A stretch of DNA of 64,000 nt from Cacajao melanocephalus (GCA_963573385.1 CAUYLG010062055.1:50313-114312); one strand, 5' to 3'. Positions 11,390 to 23,125 are shown, counted from the stretch's first letter. The notes: a model not told the origin generated them from the sequence alone. A program made the numbers and translations.

Positions 11390-11560
11390 GTCAGCCCTTT
11401 CTATGCATCATCCCTATGAGGTTGTCATCATCCCCATTTAATGGATGTCCAATCTAGGTTAAAGAACTTGCCTGAGGCTCACAGGGCTAGTGAGGTGACT
11501 GAGTGGACCCCAACTCAGCAAAGCCAGCACTCCTAACCTTTAAGCGTTTGCCCCTTCCTA
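11390..11560 (-). mobile_element. MIR SINE fragment
   Basis: Reverse MIR core: CATCCCCATTTAATGGATGT, AACTTGCCTGAGGCTCACAG, GGCTAGTGAGGTGACTGAGT. Confidence 0.7.
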
Positions 11561-11884
11561 CTGCTGACTGCATAGTGTCCTAAGCACTGCTAGCATCACT
11601 CATGGCTCAGCTGATGTTTGCATTTTAATGAGGGCCTTCTGTTACCTTCAAGTAAAGCAATGACTTTTCCTAATTGATCCAGATGTCTGATGCCCCAGTG
11701 GCATAATCTAAGGATCTAAAAACCCACTTGCCCCTAGTAAATCATTCTGACTTGCCCAGAAAATTCAAAGACTTTTAGCCACATGTGTTCATAAGTTCTA
11801 AACTCAAAGCAGATCACCAAGACAAGAGGCAAGGACTTGAGCTAGGTTCCTGCATCTCCTGGTCCTAAATCACAAGGAAGAGTG

Positions 11885-11990
11885 GCTTATTAAAAGATAC
11901 AGATGGTCCAGGCCTGCTGAATCAGGACCTCTGGGTGTGGCACCTGGGAATATACACCACATAAGCTCTCCCTAATATCAGCCTAGAGCA
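11885..11990 (+). mobile_element. MER5A/B-like fragment
   Basis: TGCTGAATCAGGACCTCTGG followed by GTGTGGCACCTGGGAATATA fits the central part of MER5-type elements. The terminal repeats are not clear. Confidence 0.5.
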
Positions 11991-13690
11991 GACAGCTGCT
12001 TCAGCTCCTGCATCTTCAGGAGGTGGTATCCCGAAATAATTTTTTTTTCCCCATCTGCAGATCGTCTTAAAGGATCCCATGTGCACACGATTTTTGGAGC
12101 CCAACATCTCTTAATCACCTGAAAATCTGCAGGTCTTGGTACATAGCCTTTCTCTCTCCCTTGACTGCTCCTGTCCAGCAGATCAAGTAACACATGCAGG
12201 CCCAGGTAGATGGGGGATTGCAAAGCAGACAATCAAGAAGTGAGGGGTGGGGCGAAGGTGATTTGTAGCTGACAGGTAGGTGATCCTTTTTCCTTCAGCC
12301 AAAATGGACTACAGCTTGAGTCTAGCCGAATTTCCTTACCCAAGCGCGTAAGGGCAAAAATCTGTATCTGCAGCACACAAGGTTGTTCTCTGGTGGTACA
12401 TGCTCAGTGGGATGCCTTAATGATGGGGTGATCAGCAAAGCCTCTGAAGATTGCTTAGGTTTTAGCAAGCTGGTCACAGAAAGATTTGCTTTGAAAACTA
12501 GAATAATATAAATTGCCTGCCTCAGCAGAAAACGCTTTTATGTAGCAAAGCTAACGAGGAAAACATTGCCTGCAACCGACCCACCAAATACCCAGCCATA
12601 TGCCCCTGGTGACTCGCCTTTAAGAAATGAGACGCTTTGATCCCCAGCCAATTTCTGCGGCTCTAAACTTGAATGGAGTTTTGCTGGCCAAGCTCTTCAT
12701 TCAGGATTGTAATTTAGTATAGTGAGGATGAAACAGTTCCTTAGAACTCACGGAGAGATACTAAAGTTTCCAGAATAAGGGCAGAGGAGTGGCCTTTGTC
12801 CCAGAAACAGGCAATGACCGGCTCACAGTCCTGTCCACTTAAGTGCAGATCTGGATGTAGATATCTCACAGTGCCAACCTGTTGCCCCGCCAGTTGGCCA
12901 CATTCCACAACTGCCCTCTTTCTGGGAGGGTCCCAAGGAGTGGTTAATGGATCTTTTTCATATGAAACCTGAAAAAGCTAATCAAAGGTTCAAAGACTAA
13001 AACATACGTAAGTTTGCTCTAAGGTAAGAATCAAGAAAGAGAAACCACTTCCTAGAATAAATACTGGGAGAGATTTCCTTGCAGAGAATTAGAGAAGGGC
13101 AGATTCCCATGTTTGGGGTAAAATAATGACTTTTTTTGTTGTTTTTTAGGACCTTAAAATATTTTATTAACCTCATAGTGCCTGACCTCTGTCACCAAGT
13201 AAATAGTCTGTGCTTTGATTCCCAAACCTAATTCAAACAGGTAAACTTACTAAAATTACATTTGGTCATTACTCCAGTGTTTTCTCTAACTATTTCCCGA
13301 ATCTGCCCTTTTTATTAATCATATAGCAACCTATATTGTATAATACACAGCTTATGACTTGTCTTTTTGGTCCTATGAGTGGCATATCTATCCCTGAGCA
13401 AAGAAGACATATAGTTAGGAGGAATGGTTGGTTCAGTGTTGACCTGGTTGTTCAGCCTACGAATATACCCAAGTCTAAGTGACCAAACCACTTCCTAAAT
13501 GGTCTCGGCGGTTCCCATGGCAACACCACCTCATTGACACCACTGGGTTCTCATTTACCAGCCCACAATCCAGGTGAGCTTTCCTGCCACCAGGTGGAGA
13601 CTGACTCAAATCTATAAACGGGGACATTCTCTGCATATCCAAGAGGTAGATCATTTGAGAGGGAGAAACCACACAAGGGTGGGCTATTCT
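11991..13690. other. 1.7 kb without recognised repeat or gene
   Basis: This is one of the longest repeat-poor stretches in the window. I see no coding pattern. It is a reasonable place to look for conserved non-coding sequence, especially 12540-12940. Confidence 0.5.
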
Positions 13691-13899
13691 AGTGATTCCC
13701 AAACGTGACTGCTCAGAGGTGCCAAAGGGGCACTTGAAATATACAGATGGCTGGTGACATTAAAGAATTGTTGTCTTGCTGAAAGGGATCATGGTATTGT
13801 GATGCATAGTGACTTGCTTTGGAATATTCAGGCACAAATAAAAAGAAGGTTGGTCCGCATAGAAAATAGTGTCATATGCAAATTAGGTAATTAGGGAGC

Positions 13900-14260
13900 A
13901 TTTGTGGTTTCTAAAGATGTGGGCAGGGCTTAGGGAAATAAAAAGAGGTGAAATAACCAACACTAGGGAAGCCATAATCTTGAGACCTGAAGTGGAAAGG
14001 GGAGGGAATGGTTTACACTACAGACAGATGCAGGCTGCCCGTGAAGGTGTTCGCAGCCACTGCCAACACCCCAGGAGGGAGGGAGCCAGGGAAATGCGTG
14101 GCCCAACCTTGCTCTCCTCCTAATTTCCAGTCCCTGCTGGAGCCAAAAGGCAAGGGAACCTGGTGAAAACAGTTGTTGAGTTCACCCTTCCTGAGGCTCC
14201 GAGCAGGGTAGAGTCGACCTGCTCTGGGGGTGGTGAATGGAGAACACCCTGCATAGGCTA
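13900..14260. mobile_element. Unnamed ancient repeat (related to 24508-24960)
   Basis: CTCCTAATTTCCAGTCCCTG, then GAGCCAAAAGGCAAGGGAAC and GAGCAGGGTAGAG follow the same order as motifs in 24780-24960. The similarity is weak and by eye. Confidence 0.3.
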
Positions 14261-14372
14261 GATCAAACAAATAAAACAAAGCATTGGTGACTATTGAAGC
14301 TGGGCAATGTATACTTAATGGGATCATTGTCTTCCTTAGTATTGAGTCTATTTGTACTTTTTCATGATTAAG

Positions 14373-14482
14373 TTAAAAGCAATACAGATTCCTAGGCCTG
14401 ACTCCAGACCTAGCCAGTCTGAATCTTTAGGGCATGGAGCCTAAGAATCTGGGTTTTTTAAAAAAAAAGATCCCCAGGTTTT
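14373..14482 (+). mobile_element. MER5A-like fragment
   Basis: CCTAGGCCTGACTCCAGACC, GTCTGAATCTTTAGGGCATG and AAGAATCTGGGTTTTTTAAA match the central and 3' parts of MER5A. Confidence 0.6.
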
Positions 14483-15236
14483 AGCCTCTCATCTAATCTT
14501 TTTTTTTTTTTAACAGAGCAAACTATGTAAAAAGAAAAACTGAGTCCCTGTAGAAGTGAGTTGTTCAAAAATCGCAGAGAACCAATGATAGAGATTGGAC
14601 AGAACATAAGAAGTCAGCTCCAGAAGAGTTCTTAGTAACAATGTCAGCGGCAGCAAGAATACCAGGGCCGTTACAGCCACATTCAGAGCACTCACTGTAA
14701 GAGTTTAAAACAAGGCCCAGTGCATAAAACTACTCAACCAATCATAGCTATTATTCCTACCAGTTGTTTTAAGGCTGGACAATCTTCTGAGGTCGCTATT
14801 ATTTCGTTTTCTCTTCTTTTTCAAACAGATGAAAAAACTGAAATCTAGATAAGCTAAACCCCCTCCTGGGTGTCACTCCACAAGCCTGTAAAATTCCAAA
14901 GCCCAAGCTGTTAGTGTCGTTTGTAGGAGAGCACATTCTCTTCTGACGTCTAGGCTGTGTTGGTAGTAGCACTATCTTCACTTTGCCTCTCCAAGTTCCT
15001 TTTTGGGCTTGTGGGTCTGTAGTATTATTGCATCACACATCACTTTTCCTACATAATTGGAGCAGTAATGAGACTTTTCTAAGTTTCCCAAAGGGCAGGA
15101 ACTGAGCCTTCATAGAGGCAGCCAGCCTCAGCATCCTGCACTGTCTGGCACCCAGTAAACACCTAAGGCATGTTTTTTTGATGACTAAATGAAACAAAGT
15201 AAAGTCAACCCTTAAGCATGCAACATGCTATAGGGA
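14483..15236. other. Stretch without recognised gene
   Basis: Nothing is recognised except T and A runs near 14500. Minus-strand frames of about 60 codons show no protein features. Confidence 0.45.
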
Positions 15237-15372
15237 CAGGCACAATGGTTAGTGCCTATAATCCCAGCACTTTGGGGAGCTGAGGTGGTAGCATTGCTTG
15301 AGGCCAGGAGTTTGAAACCAACGTGGGCAGCAGCATAGCAAGATCCCATCTCTCCTAAAAATAAAAGTATAA
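15237..15372 (+). mobile_element. Alu left arm (free left monomer or 3'-truncated Alu)
   Basis: Left-arm landmarks are present: GTGCCTATAATCCCAGCACT, GAGGCCAGGAGTTTGAAACC, then TCTCTCCTAAAAATAAAA. The right arm is absent. Confidence 0.75.
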
Positions 15373-15624
15373 TGAAAAAAGCATAGCAATCCACCCATTT
15401 GCCACGCTTCCATTTTGTACCTAGTAATCAAGGCTAATAGATTGCCAAAGTCCTTGTTAGGCCTGGAAACAATTTTGAAATCCTCAACTGAGCATGTCAT
15501 TCAGCCACAATTTATGAGTTGGAGTGAGCTTGTAAGATGATTTTTAGTGCTCTGGCCCTTTGTGGCAGGCTTTTTAAAAAAAGTTTGTTACTTTTCATCC
15601 AAGAATGTTATTGTTTTTTGAAAG

Positions 15625-15850
15625 TAAGACCACAGATCTCAGATTCAGAAGAACCTAGTCCAGGCCGTATGTGTAAATGTTGGCTGAATGCCTTTGAACA
15701 AATTACCTGCCTTCTCTGAGCTTGAAGCCCTTGGCTGTAGATTGGGAATACCAACATCCATTCATCATGGTTCTTACAAGAATTAGAGGAGAAAGCATTT
15801 GTAATACCTGATACAATCTGAAGCATCATATAAATATACGTTTGTTATCA
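15625..15850 (+). mobile_element. MIR SINE, near full length but degraded
   Basis: Order of landmarks: CAGATTCAGAAGAACCTAGT, TTTGAACAAATTACCTGCCT, CTTCTCTGAGCTTGAAGCCC, GATTGGGAATACCAACATCC, then a decayed 3' end. Confidence 0.6.
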
Positions 15851-16162
15851 GAAACAATAATGCCACTGGCCTTATGGGAGTAGATGCTAGTTATTCTCTA
15901 TGATACTAACTTCATAAATGTAGTGGATGTATCCTGGGTAGCCCTGAGTCTTTCTTATTAACCTCTTGATGACTTATCCATAAAGATAGGAAAATGTTCT
16001 TTGAGCCTATTTATACTTTCTATGATCCATTGAAATATGAGGTCCATAAGTTTACTGTCTTTTGCATCAAGTAGATTCTCCTTTTATCTGCTAAAACAAT
16101 CCCTGAGTTAGGGCAAATTCTCCTGCTGTTTCAGACCTTCTTGCTTATATACAGCAACTGTA

Positions 16163-16461
16163 ATCCTTTATCTGAAACTCTTGGGCCAGGTGTATTATGA
16201 AATTTAGGATATTTTGAATGTTAGGAAGGCAATACTCTATACTATTTATTATTTAACACCGATCATTGGACTCATTAATACTTCTACACAGGAAAACATA
16301 AATGTTCACATTAAGCAAACTAAATAAATGAAGTCACATTATGCCAGACAAAGTCGGGATGAATGAGGTTAATTTGGGCTCAGGTTTGGTCATCAAATGA
16401 ATTACCAAAAAAAGAAGTATTTTTTTTTTCAGAGCTTTCTGGATTTCAGATAAGGGAATGT
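16163..16461. mobile_element. Small Tigger-like (pogo/Tc1 class) non-autonomous element
   Basis: The outer ends are inverted: CCTTTATCTGAAACTCTTGG on the left and, on the right, CTTTCTGGATTTCAGATAAG reading the opposite way. About 300 bp long with no transposase. The subfamily is not named. Confidence 0.6.
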
Positions 16462-16639
16462 AGGTCTCAGCTTCTGTATTTCACAGGGAGGAGTAGTCTG
16501 AGTAGGTGTCTGCCAACAAGGATAAAATTAGCCAGGATCCCAACAGGCAGAAGTTCAAGTGCACACCTCCTCTTTTCAGTAACTCTGCATTCCTTCCTCC
16601 TCTGCATTCCTGCATGCTGCTGCCAATGCCGATGTGCTA

Positions 16640-16890
16640 AAATATAGCTTGCATCGTGTCATTCCCTGACTCAACACCCTTCTGTGGCTGCCTAACATTC
16701 AGCTCCTTAGCCTGACACACAGGACCTTTAGTGATCTAAGCTCTGACTTAGACTCTCAGCTCTTGGCCTTCCTCCTGAAATAACCTGTTATTGGCAGATC
16801 CTCAACACTGGACACTTCTAGCACCTGGGCCAGCTCTGCCTGGCATGTCCGTGGCCTCCCCTTCATCTTGCTGAAATTGCATTCAACTAC
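16640..16890 (+). mobile_element. L2 fragment
   Basis: CATCGTGTCATTCCCTGACT, CAACACCCTTCTGTGGCTGC, CTCCTTAGCCTGACACACAG and a later TCATCTTGC segment are in L2 3' order. Confidence 0.65.
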
Positions 16891-17109
16891 CAACAGGCAG
16901 TTCTGAGGTTCACTCTTTGCTGATACCCACACTGCCCTGTACACAGCTGGGCACATGGTTCCCTGAGGTCTAATCCAGAAGGTGGCTGCTCTTCCCACAA
17001 ACCAGGCTCCACCAGCGAGGGGACGCTACACCTCTGTATCACCAGTACCCAGCACCATATACCTTGCGGGTGCTCAAAACACAGATGACCAGACCACCTG
17101 TTAAAGGCT

Positions 17110-17455
17110 GTTATCTCCTACTTGATACCCTTTATCCTAAGTTCTAAGTTCTACTGCACTTGGAATAAAGCCCCAAATCTTAACAAGACCCCAGTTCATC
17201 GGACCTCTGCCCTCCTTGCCCTGTTTTATCTCTCAGTACCTCATCATCTCATCCGTAGCTCAGCACATTAGCCTGTTTAGTTTATGGGGAGCCCCACGTA
17301 CCCCCCACTTTCACATGGTTAGCTCCTCCTCATCCTGTATCTCTCAACATAGACATCACTTCCTCAGAGAATGGCGTTCCTTTGTTTCATGTGATAGAGG
17401 CATCCGCCTCCCCACCCAATATTCATTCTGCCCTTTGTCCTTGGTTTTAGAATCA
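17110..17455 (+). mobile_element. L2 fragment
   Basis: A second copy of the L2 3' pattern: TGGAATAAAGCCCCAAATCT, TCTCTCAGTACCTCATCATC, ATCACTTCCTCAGAGAATGG. With 16640-16890 and 17905-18010 it may mark one or two broken L2 insertions. Confidence 0.65.
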
Positions 17456-17469
17456 TGATTTTATTTTAG

Positions 17470-17795
17470 GGTGACATGAGCCCAGTTAGTCTATTATTTC
17501 CCAGCCTCTCTTGGAGCTAGGTGGCCATGTAACTGGGTTCTGATGAGGACATGTAAGTGGAATTTGATTGGTTAATACTTACAGGAAAGCTCTTTAAATG
17601 GGTATGGTATTTTGTTCTTTAGCCTTCCTGGAATATGAACCTGACCCCTGGAACTCCTGCAGCCATTTAGCACCATAAGATATGCTAAAAATTATGGGCC
17701 AGAGGACAAAAGGGGCCCAAGTTCCTGATGACTGTGGAGTGACCATACCAGCCATGTCTGAATTTTATTTATGAGAGAAAAAAACAATAAACCAC
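17470..17795 (+). mobile_element. Probable MaLR-type LTR (MLT1-like)
   Basis: GGAGCTAGGTGGCCATGTAA, GCCATACCAGCCATGTCTGA-like text and a terminal AACAATAAACCACTGTGATT (with AATAAA) resemble old MLT1-class LTR ends. Subfamily unsure. Confidence 0.4.
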
Positions 17796-17904
17796 TGTGA
17801 TTTTTAAAAATGGAAAAAAAAAATCATGTAAATCGAATCCTACCATTATGTTATTATCTGAATCTGTAATTAAACATTTATTTGAAGGATTATTTGATTA
17901 CTGT

Positions 17905-18010
17905 CTCTCTCCCAGTAGACAGATTGTTAATAGCCTGGAGGATAGGCACGATGTTGATTTTTGCTTACACTGCTACATGGCCAGTGTGTAGTAGGTACTC
18001 ACTAATGAAA
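17905..18010 (+). mobile_element. L2 3' terminus fragment
   Basis: GCCTGGAGGATAGGCACGAT, then GTGTGTAGTAGGTACTCACT matches the last 100 bp of L2. Confidence 0.55.
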
Positions 18011-18084
18011 CAAATGTCCTCTTATCTTACATCAGCTCTGGAAGCTTGCCACCAGGTCCTTCTGTTTAGATCTCCAGGCTTGCA

Positions 18085-18431
18085 TGTATTAGTCTGTCCT
18101 CATGCTGCTGATAAAGATATACGTGAGACTGGGAAATTTCTAAAGGAAAGAGGTTTAATTGAGTCACAGTTCTCCATGGCTGGGGAGGCCTCGCAATCAT
18201 GTTGGAAAGCAAAGGGGAAGGAGGACATGTCTCACAGGGCAGCAGGCAAGAGTTTGTTCAGGGGAATTCTCAATACAACATCAGATCTCATGAAACCTAT
18301 TCACTACCACAGAAGCAGCATGAAGGAACCACCCCATGGTTCAATTATCTCCACCTGGCCCCACGCTTGACCAGTAGGGAGTATTACAATTCAAGGTGAG
18401 ATTTGGATGGGGACACAGCCAAACCATATCA
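18085..18431 (-). mobile_element. Solo THE1 LTR (ERVL-MaLR) with TSD
   Basis: Plus-strand ends are TGTATTAGTCTGTCCTCATG and CACAGCCAAACCATATCA. A perfect 5-bp TSD TTGCA sits at 18080-18084 and 18432-18436. At 347 bp it is a full LTR. A 162-codon frame (17882-18370) crosses its border and is not a gene. Confidence 0.92.
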
Positions 18432-18539
18432 TTGCAGTTTACATTGCACGTAGAAATGATGACTCTCAGACATTGGAGGCAAGAGAAATAATCCCTACAA
18501 ATCAAGATTCTTCCGTGAAACCCTCTTCTTTCCCTACTG

Positions 18540-18880
18540 TCTGCTGTTCAGCAGAGTTCCAGCTGGCACAGTCCCATCTCTCTCTCCTCATGCTCCTTTT
18601 GTGCCATTATTCTCTCATTCCTTATGCTCTAACCAGGCTGAACTACTTATCCTGTAATGTACCATGCGTTTCCCTTTCTCCTGGTCTGTGTATGTGCTGT
18701 TCCTTCCTGGACCTCATTTTACCTTTTTAATGCCTAGTCATCCACAGGATCTCCCTTTGATGGGGCCTCCTCTAGGAAGCCTTTCCAGTACCTGTAAGCC
18801 CAGGTCCTTCCCCATGGTGCTCCCAAGCCTCCCCACTCTCCATTACAGCATTTACAATGCTGTATTATTTCCTGCATCCT
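18540..18880 (+). mobile_element. L2 fragment
   Basis: L2 3' landmarks: TAACCAGGCTGAACTACTTA, GTGTATGTGCTGTTCCTTCC, CCTCTAGGAAGCCTTTCCAG and a section before the LTR at 18883, which may have interrupted it. Confidence 0.65.
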
Positions 18881-18882
18881 GT

Positions 18883-19319
18883 ATATTATGAGTTGAATTG
18901 TATTCTCCAAAAAGATAGATTGACGTTCCAACCCCTGAACCTGTAAATGTGATCTAGAAATAGGGTCTTTGTAGATGTAATAAAGTTAAGATGACATCAT
19001 TAGGGTGGACCCTAATCCAATTCAAAGTATGTCCTTTTAAGAAGAAGAGAATTTGAATACAGACAAACACAGAGAGAAAACACCATGTAAAGACGGAGAC
19101 AGAGAATGGAGAGATGCATCTAGGAATCAAGGCACAGCAAGAACTGCTGGTTCCTAGCAGAGACTAGGAAAATGCACAGAGCACATTCTCCTCCGGGGGA
19201 TCCAACTCGCTAATGCCTTGATTTTGGACTTGTACCTACTAGTGTGAGAATAAATTTCTATTGTTTTAAGCCACCCAATTTGTAGTACTTTGTTATGGGA
19301 GCCCAAGTAAACTAATGCA
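18883..19319 (+). mobile_element. MLT1 solo LTR
   Basis: Landmarks in order: GAGTTGAATTGTATTCTCC, AAATAGGGTCTTTGTAGATG, GGTGGACCCTAATCCAATTC, CTTGATTTTGGACTTGTACC, AATAAATTTCTATTGTTTTA, CACCCAATTTGTAGTACTTT and the end AAACTAATGCA. Confidence 0.88.
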
Positions 19320-19805
19320 CCCTATAAGGGTAAAAACTGCAGGGATGGAGACGAGGCTGCTTTTGCCATGGGAAGCCCTGTATCCATCTCCTCTGAATTC
19401 TAAGCAACCTATCTTGGCCATGATTATCAGGATCACTGATGGTTTTGTCTGGGCACCAGGTAGGCATTTGACCTATTATTGCCATCTCTATGGTGCCCTC
19501 ATGAGAGACACTGAAGGAATGACACTTTCCCACTGGGGCCCCTGTGTGTATCTTTGTCCTCCCAGCTGTTCCTCCCACCCACACTCCAGCACAAGACCTA
19601 AGCCTCTGAGGGCATCTCCTCATTCCTCTTAGCAAGATCCATACTGTTGAAACAGTGTCCACGAAACCACCACCACAATTCATTTTTCTTCTAGAATCAT
19701 CCTTGACTCTTCCAGAAACTTAAACATTGGCTGACTGCTCCACCCAAAGCCCCATAAAACCCTTGGCATGTGCTCCTGGCACCTCTTTGGAGCCTTCTCA
19801 TACAG
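19320..19805. other. Spacer between two MLT1 LTRs
   Basis: I see no recognised repeat or gene. Open frames on both strands at 19312-19683 overlap each other and lack protein features. Confidence 0.4.
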
Positions 19806-20272
19806 TGTTGTGGTTTGAATCGTGTCCCCCAAAAGCTATGTTCAAGTCCCAATCCCTGGTTCCTGTGAATGTGATTTTATTTGGAATTAGGGTCTTTGCA
19901 GGTGCAATCAACTTATGATTAATTCATAATGAATCTGGGTGAGTCCTTAATCCAACATGATTGGAGTCTTCATGAGAGGAGCAGATGAACTGAAACAGAC
20001 ACATGGAGGGGGAGGCAGCCGTGTGAAAACACAGATGCTCAGGAGGAAGAGAAACACGTGACCACAGAGGCGGCTATAGGAGTCATGCAGCTACTAACTA
20101 AGAAATGCCACCGATTGTAGCAATCAGAACTTAGGAAGAAAGCATGTGGCCCTCCTGACCCCTTGATTTTGGACTCCTAGTCTCTAGCCCTGAGAGAGAA
20201 TACATTTCTGTTCTTTTAGGCCACCCAATTTGTGAGGCTTTGCTACAACAGCCCTATGAGACTGAATATACA
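19806..20272 (+). mobile_element. MLT1 solo LTR
   Basis: It starts TGTTGTGGTTTGAATCGTG and continues GAATTAGGGTCTTTGCAGGT, CCTTGATTTTGGACTCCTAG and CACCCAATTTGTGAGGCTTT to an end near ACTGAATATACA. It has the same orientation as the LTR at 18883 and, with no internal sequence recognised between them, looks like an independent insertion. Confidence 0.85.
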
Positions 20273-20274
20273 AA

Positions 20275-20800
20275 TGGACCATGGCCAGACAATATATAAA
20301 GCTGACCTCTGATCCACAACCAGAAGCAACCAGCCCAGGAAACCAACCTACCACCTACAGCAACTAGTACAGAAAGTTAGGCTCCTGTCTGTAGCAACCT
20401 GTCCAGGATGCCACACCACAACCTCTGTAGCCATCAGCCCCAAGTGGCCAGGACACCATCAATAACTGACAGCTTCCCCAACTTGTGTCCCCATGTTCAA
20501 CTTAGGACCAACCAGAAGAAGCCAAAGATGCACCCTAGCCCGTCACATAAGATTGCCCCACTTCTTCTTAGCCCGCCTCCCATGCCAACAACCTCCATCA
20601 GGGCTGACGTCTTCCCTTTCTTCCCTTTACAAAGCTTTCTGGCTCCTCTGCCTGCTTCTGAGTCTCTGTCAAACACACAAGATTGTGGCTGCCTGCCTTC
20701 CTGTAGCAAGCTCGGGTTGGTCTCATTCAGGTGGAGGGCAACTAATGAGACCTGGGAAATGAATACACCCACCTTTTCAAATAAAGTCTTAGGCTAACAG
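20275..20800 (+). mobile_element. Probable ERV1-type LTR (unnamed)
   Basis: The segment is rich in CCA/ACC with a TATATAAAG box-like motif near 20291. Pyrimidine-rich text is followed by CAAATAAAGTCTTAGGC near 20778, a polyadenylation-signal arrangement typical of ERV1 LTRs. Overlapping 129-, 89- and 91-codon frames are by-products. The call is tentative. Confidence 0.45.
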
Positions 20801-21473
20801 TGCCCAGGTCCCTTCTCATCCACACCTTTCTGACAGCATTAGAGAGGTAAGCTTATTTTGAACATATTTTCTGACTCATTAAAATATCTCATTCACCATA
20901 ATCTCCTCAGCCCCTAGCTGAATGCCAAGCAGATAGTAAGTGCTCAATTAATATCTTGTTTAATGTAATTGATGGTTCTTTTACCTGCCTGGGTAGAGAT
21001 CACCTGGCCAGAGCATCATACTTCACAGGGGAGAGCCGTTGTACATAACAGGCACGGCCTCATGCTTATTTAATACCCTAATAAAGGAGTTTTCCCACTA
21101 GATAATGTGATCTGGAGTGGACGGTTAATCACAGCTGGTCAATATTTATGAGGCCAGAGACCCAGCTGTGCCGTATGAGTTATTTACAAGCCAGTTCTGG
21201 AGCCCATAAGCCTCCCTGTGAGGCCCACCTGTTCCTAGGAACTGGTGCTAGTGAGACTGCCAAGGCGCAAAGGAGACACCGTGTCCTCATCCCAGCAATT
21301 CAAATGACAACTCAGACGCTCCCCTGCTGTCTTCCTGGAGCAGAAGGTATTTCTTTTGAATAAAAAGGTAACTTGGCTTTTCTTCTCTGCAAGCTTCAAC
21401 ACTCCCTCCACCAACCCCCTCCAGGTAATCACAGCAAAAACAGAAAAATCAGACAGGCACCAGGTAACCTAAG
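20801..21473. other. Stretch without recognised gene; possible conserved non-coding segment
   Basis: No repeat is recognised. The part at 21100-21200 has AT-rich motifs (GGTTAATCAC, CAATATTTATGAG) of the kind bound by homeodomain and forkhead factors, but single motifs like these occur by chance. Confidence 0.35.
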
Positions 21474-21658
21474 GCATTGGTTTTCCAATCTGGCTGTGCA
21501 TTAGAAGCACCTGGCAGTGCTCGTTAAGCCTGAAAATACTAGAGTCTCACCTAGCCCTGCAAGTGGGGCTGGGTACTGGAGCTTTTAAACATGCTCCCTG
21601 GGTGCCTGAGATTTGGGGTACCTGAAACCAATCTACAGATTCGCTCTGAGAACCTCTG
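21474..21658 (+). mobile_element. MER5A hAT element
   Basis: GGCTGTGCATTAGAAGCACC, CTCACCTAGCCCTGCAAGTG and the terminal CTCTGAGAACCTCTG give a nearly full-length (185 bp) MER5A. A 5' CATTGG replaces the usual CAGTGG. Confidence 0.8.
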
Positions 21659-21754
21659 CTTCTAAGACCCTTGGATTTAAAAGTGAAATGCCACTCACGT
21701 GGACATTCAGACTAATTGTGGAGATTCTCCCGATCTTGAAATGCTACGTGAGCA

Positions 21755-21838
21755 GCATGGACTCATAAAAAGTTCGTGCTTTGGGGTTTGAGAGACTTCC
21801 CGCCTGGCTCTGCATCTTCCCAGCTGTGTGGCTTTAGT
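21755..21838 (+). mobile_element. MIR SINE, left part, split by the LTR
   Basis: CTCTGCATCTTCCCAGCTGT and GTGGCTTTAG are MIR core. The same MIR resumes after the LTR at about 22258 (TTGCACTCTCTGAGCCTGTG). Confidence 0.7.
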
Positions 21839-22254
21839 TGTGCTGAACTCCTATTAACCTCAGTGGATTCAAGAGGCTGAAGAAAAGACCCAGAGCCAGC
21901 AAAGGAGACATGAGGTTTCACTTGAAGCTTCCATATAGGGAAGAGAATCCAGCAGCAGCGGGCTGGGCAGGAGAACCACAACCCCCTGCAAATAGCATGC
22001 AATTTATGCAGTATTTTCACTTAACACTCTTCCCCTAACGACCTCCACCTGGAAACCTTCATTTGAACCCAAACTCAGGGCCTTGATCACCTGTAGAGCC
22101 AGGGGCTCAGATGTTTATAGATCAGGAATCAATCTCCGGATTGGTCACTCCCAGATTCCCAAGCTCGAAACACACATTCAGGTGCATCTGCCATACAGGG
22201 TCATTGTAAGGGTGTGCTCAAGCTATTGCTATTATGTGTGTTTACCCCATAGCA
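21839..22254 (-). mobile_element. Solo LTR, family copy 4 of 4, inserted in a MIR
   Basis: Landmarks shared with copies 1-3: ACATGAGGTTTCACTTGAAG, GGCTGGGCAGGAGAACCACA, TAACGACCTCCACCTGG and CATACAGGGTCATTGTAAGG, ending TTACCCCATAGCA. The MIR on both sides shows that it is a simple insertion. A clean TSD is not visible. Confidence 0.75.
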
Positions 22255-22325
22255 CATCACTTGCACTCTCTGAGCCTGTGTCTTTATCATAAAAATTGAG
22301 ATAATAAAGATTTTGAGGAGTCATG
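22255..22325 (+). mobile_element. MIR SINE, right part
   Basis: TGCACTCTCTGAGCCTGTGT and ATTGAGATAATAAAGATTTT continue the MIR interrupted at 21839. Confidence 0.65.
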
Positions 22326-22359
22326 AGTTTAGCCGAATGACGATGGAAAAATATAGCAA

Positions 22360-22740
22360 GCACCTACCTGTTCCCAGCAATTTATCAGACAACGAAGATA
22401 AATTAGTAAATAGGAAACAGCCCTTGCCCTCTCAGAGCTTATAGCTTAGTGTAAGGGACAGAAGTGAGATAATTACACAAACGAACCGGTCATTGCATGT
22501 GTGATAAACTCAGTGGAGGAAAAGCACAGCATATGAGTGGAGTGTGAAACTGATGACCGTGAGCTCCTCTGAGGGTCAGTGACAGGACATCCGATTACAG
22601 AGTTGCAGATGAGGAGGAGTGCCAGGCCATGGAAGGGATCGGAGGCTAGAAGGGGCTTTCCAGGCAGAGGGAGCAGACTGTTCAAAAATCCTGGGGCAGG
22701 ACTGAGCAGTCAGGAAGCTAAAGGATATTCTAGAAAACAC
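22360..22740. mobile_element. Unnamed ancient mammalian repeat
   Basis: CCCTTGCCCTCTCAGAGCTT followed by GGGGCTTTCCAGGCAGAGGG and AAAATCCTGGGGCAGGACTG is a familiar old interspersed pattern. It is seen again in part at 38290-38460, 44620-44760 and 60725-60920. I cannot assign a family name. Confidence 0.4.
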
Positions 22741-23125
22741 TTTGTAAATAAAGTTTAAAGCTTCCCCAACTTAAACAGAAACGGAGCCGTGGCTGAAGAG
22801 AGTTCTCAGAGATGGATGCACACAACTGGGCAGAACCCCAAGGCTTATCTACCACAATAAACAAGCTCTGCTTTAGGGCTCCATTTCTGCACCTTTCAGT
22901 AGCCCGGTGACTCACCCTTTTAATCAAAGCTTCAGGGAGGTAAGGTAAGGGCCCTGGAACGATTGCAAAGACAGACAAAGGGGCTGCATGATAACAGACT
23001 TCCAGAGCCATGAGGGCAATGAGAAAGGGGATGTTTCCACCCCACATCCCTAGAGGAACTTACGGGCAGACTTCTGCTATGGTTTTTTTTTTTTTTAAGA
23101 GAATAATTAAAAAGAAAAAACATAT

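Noticed and set aside
17882..18370. 162-codon open frame
   Set aside because: It crosses the border of a THE1 LTR whose TSD is intact. LTRs of this class do not code for protein.
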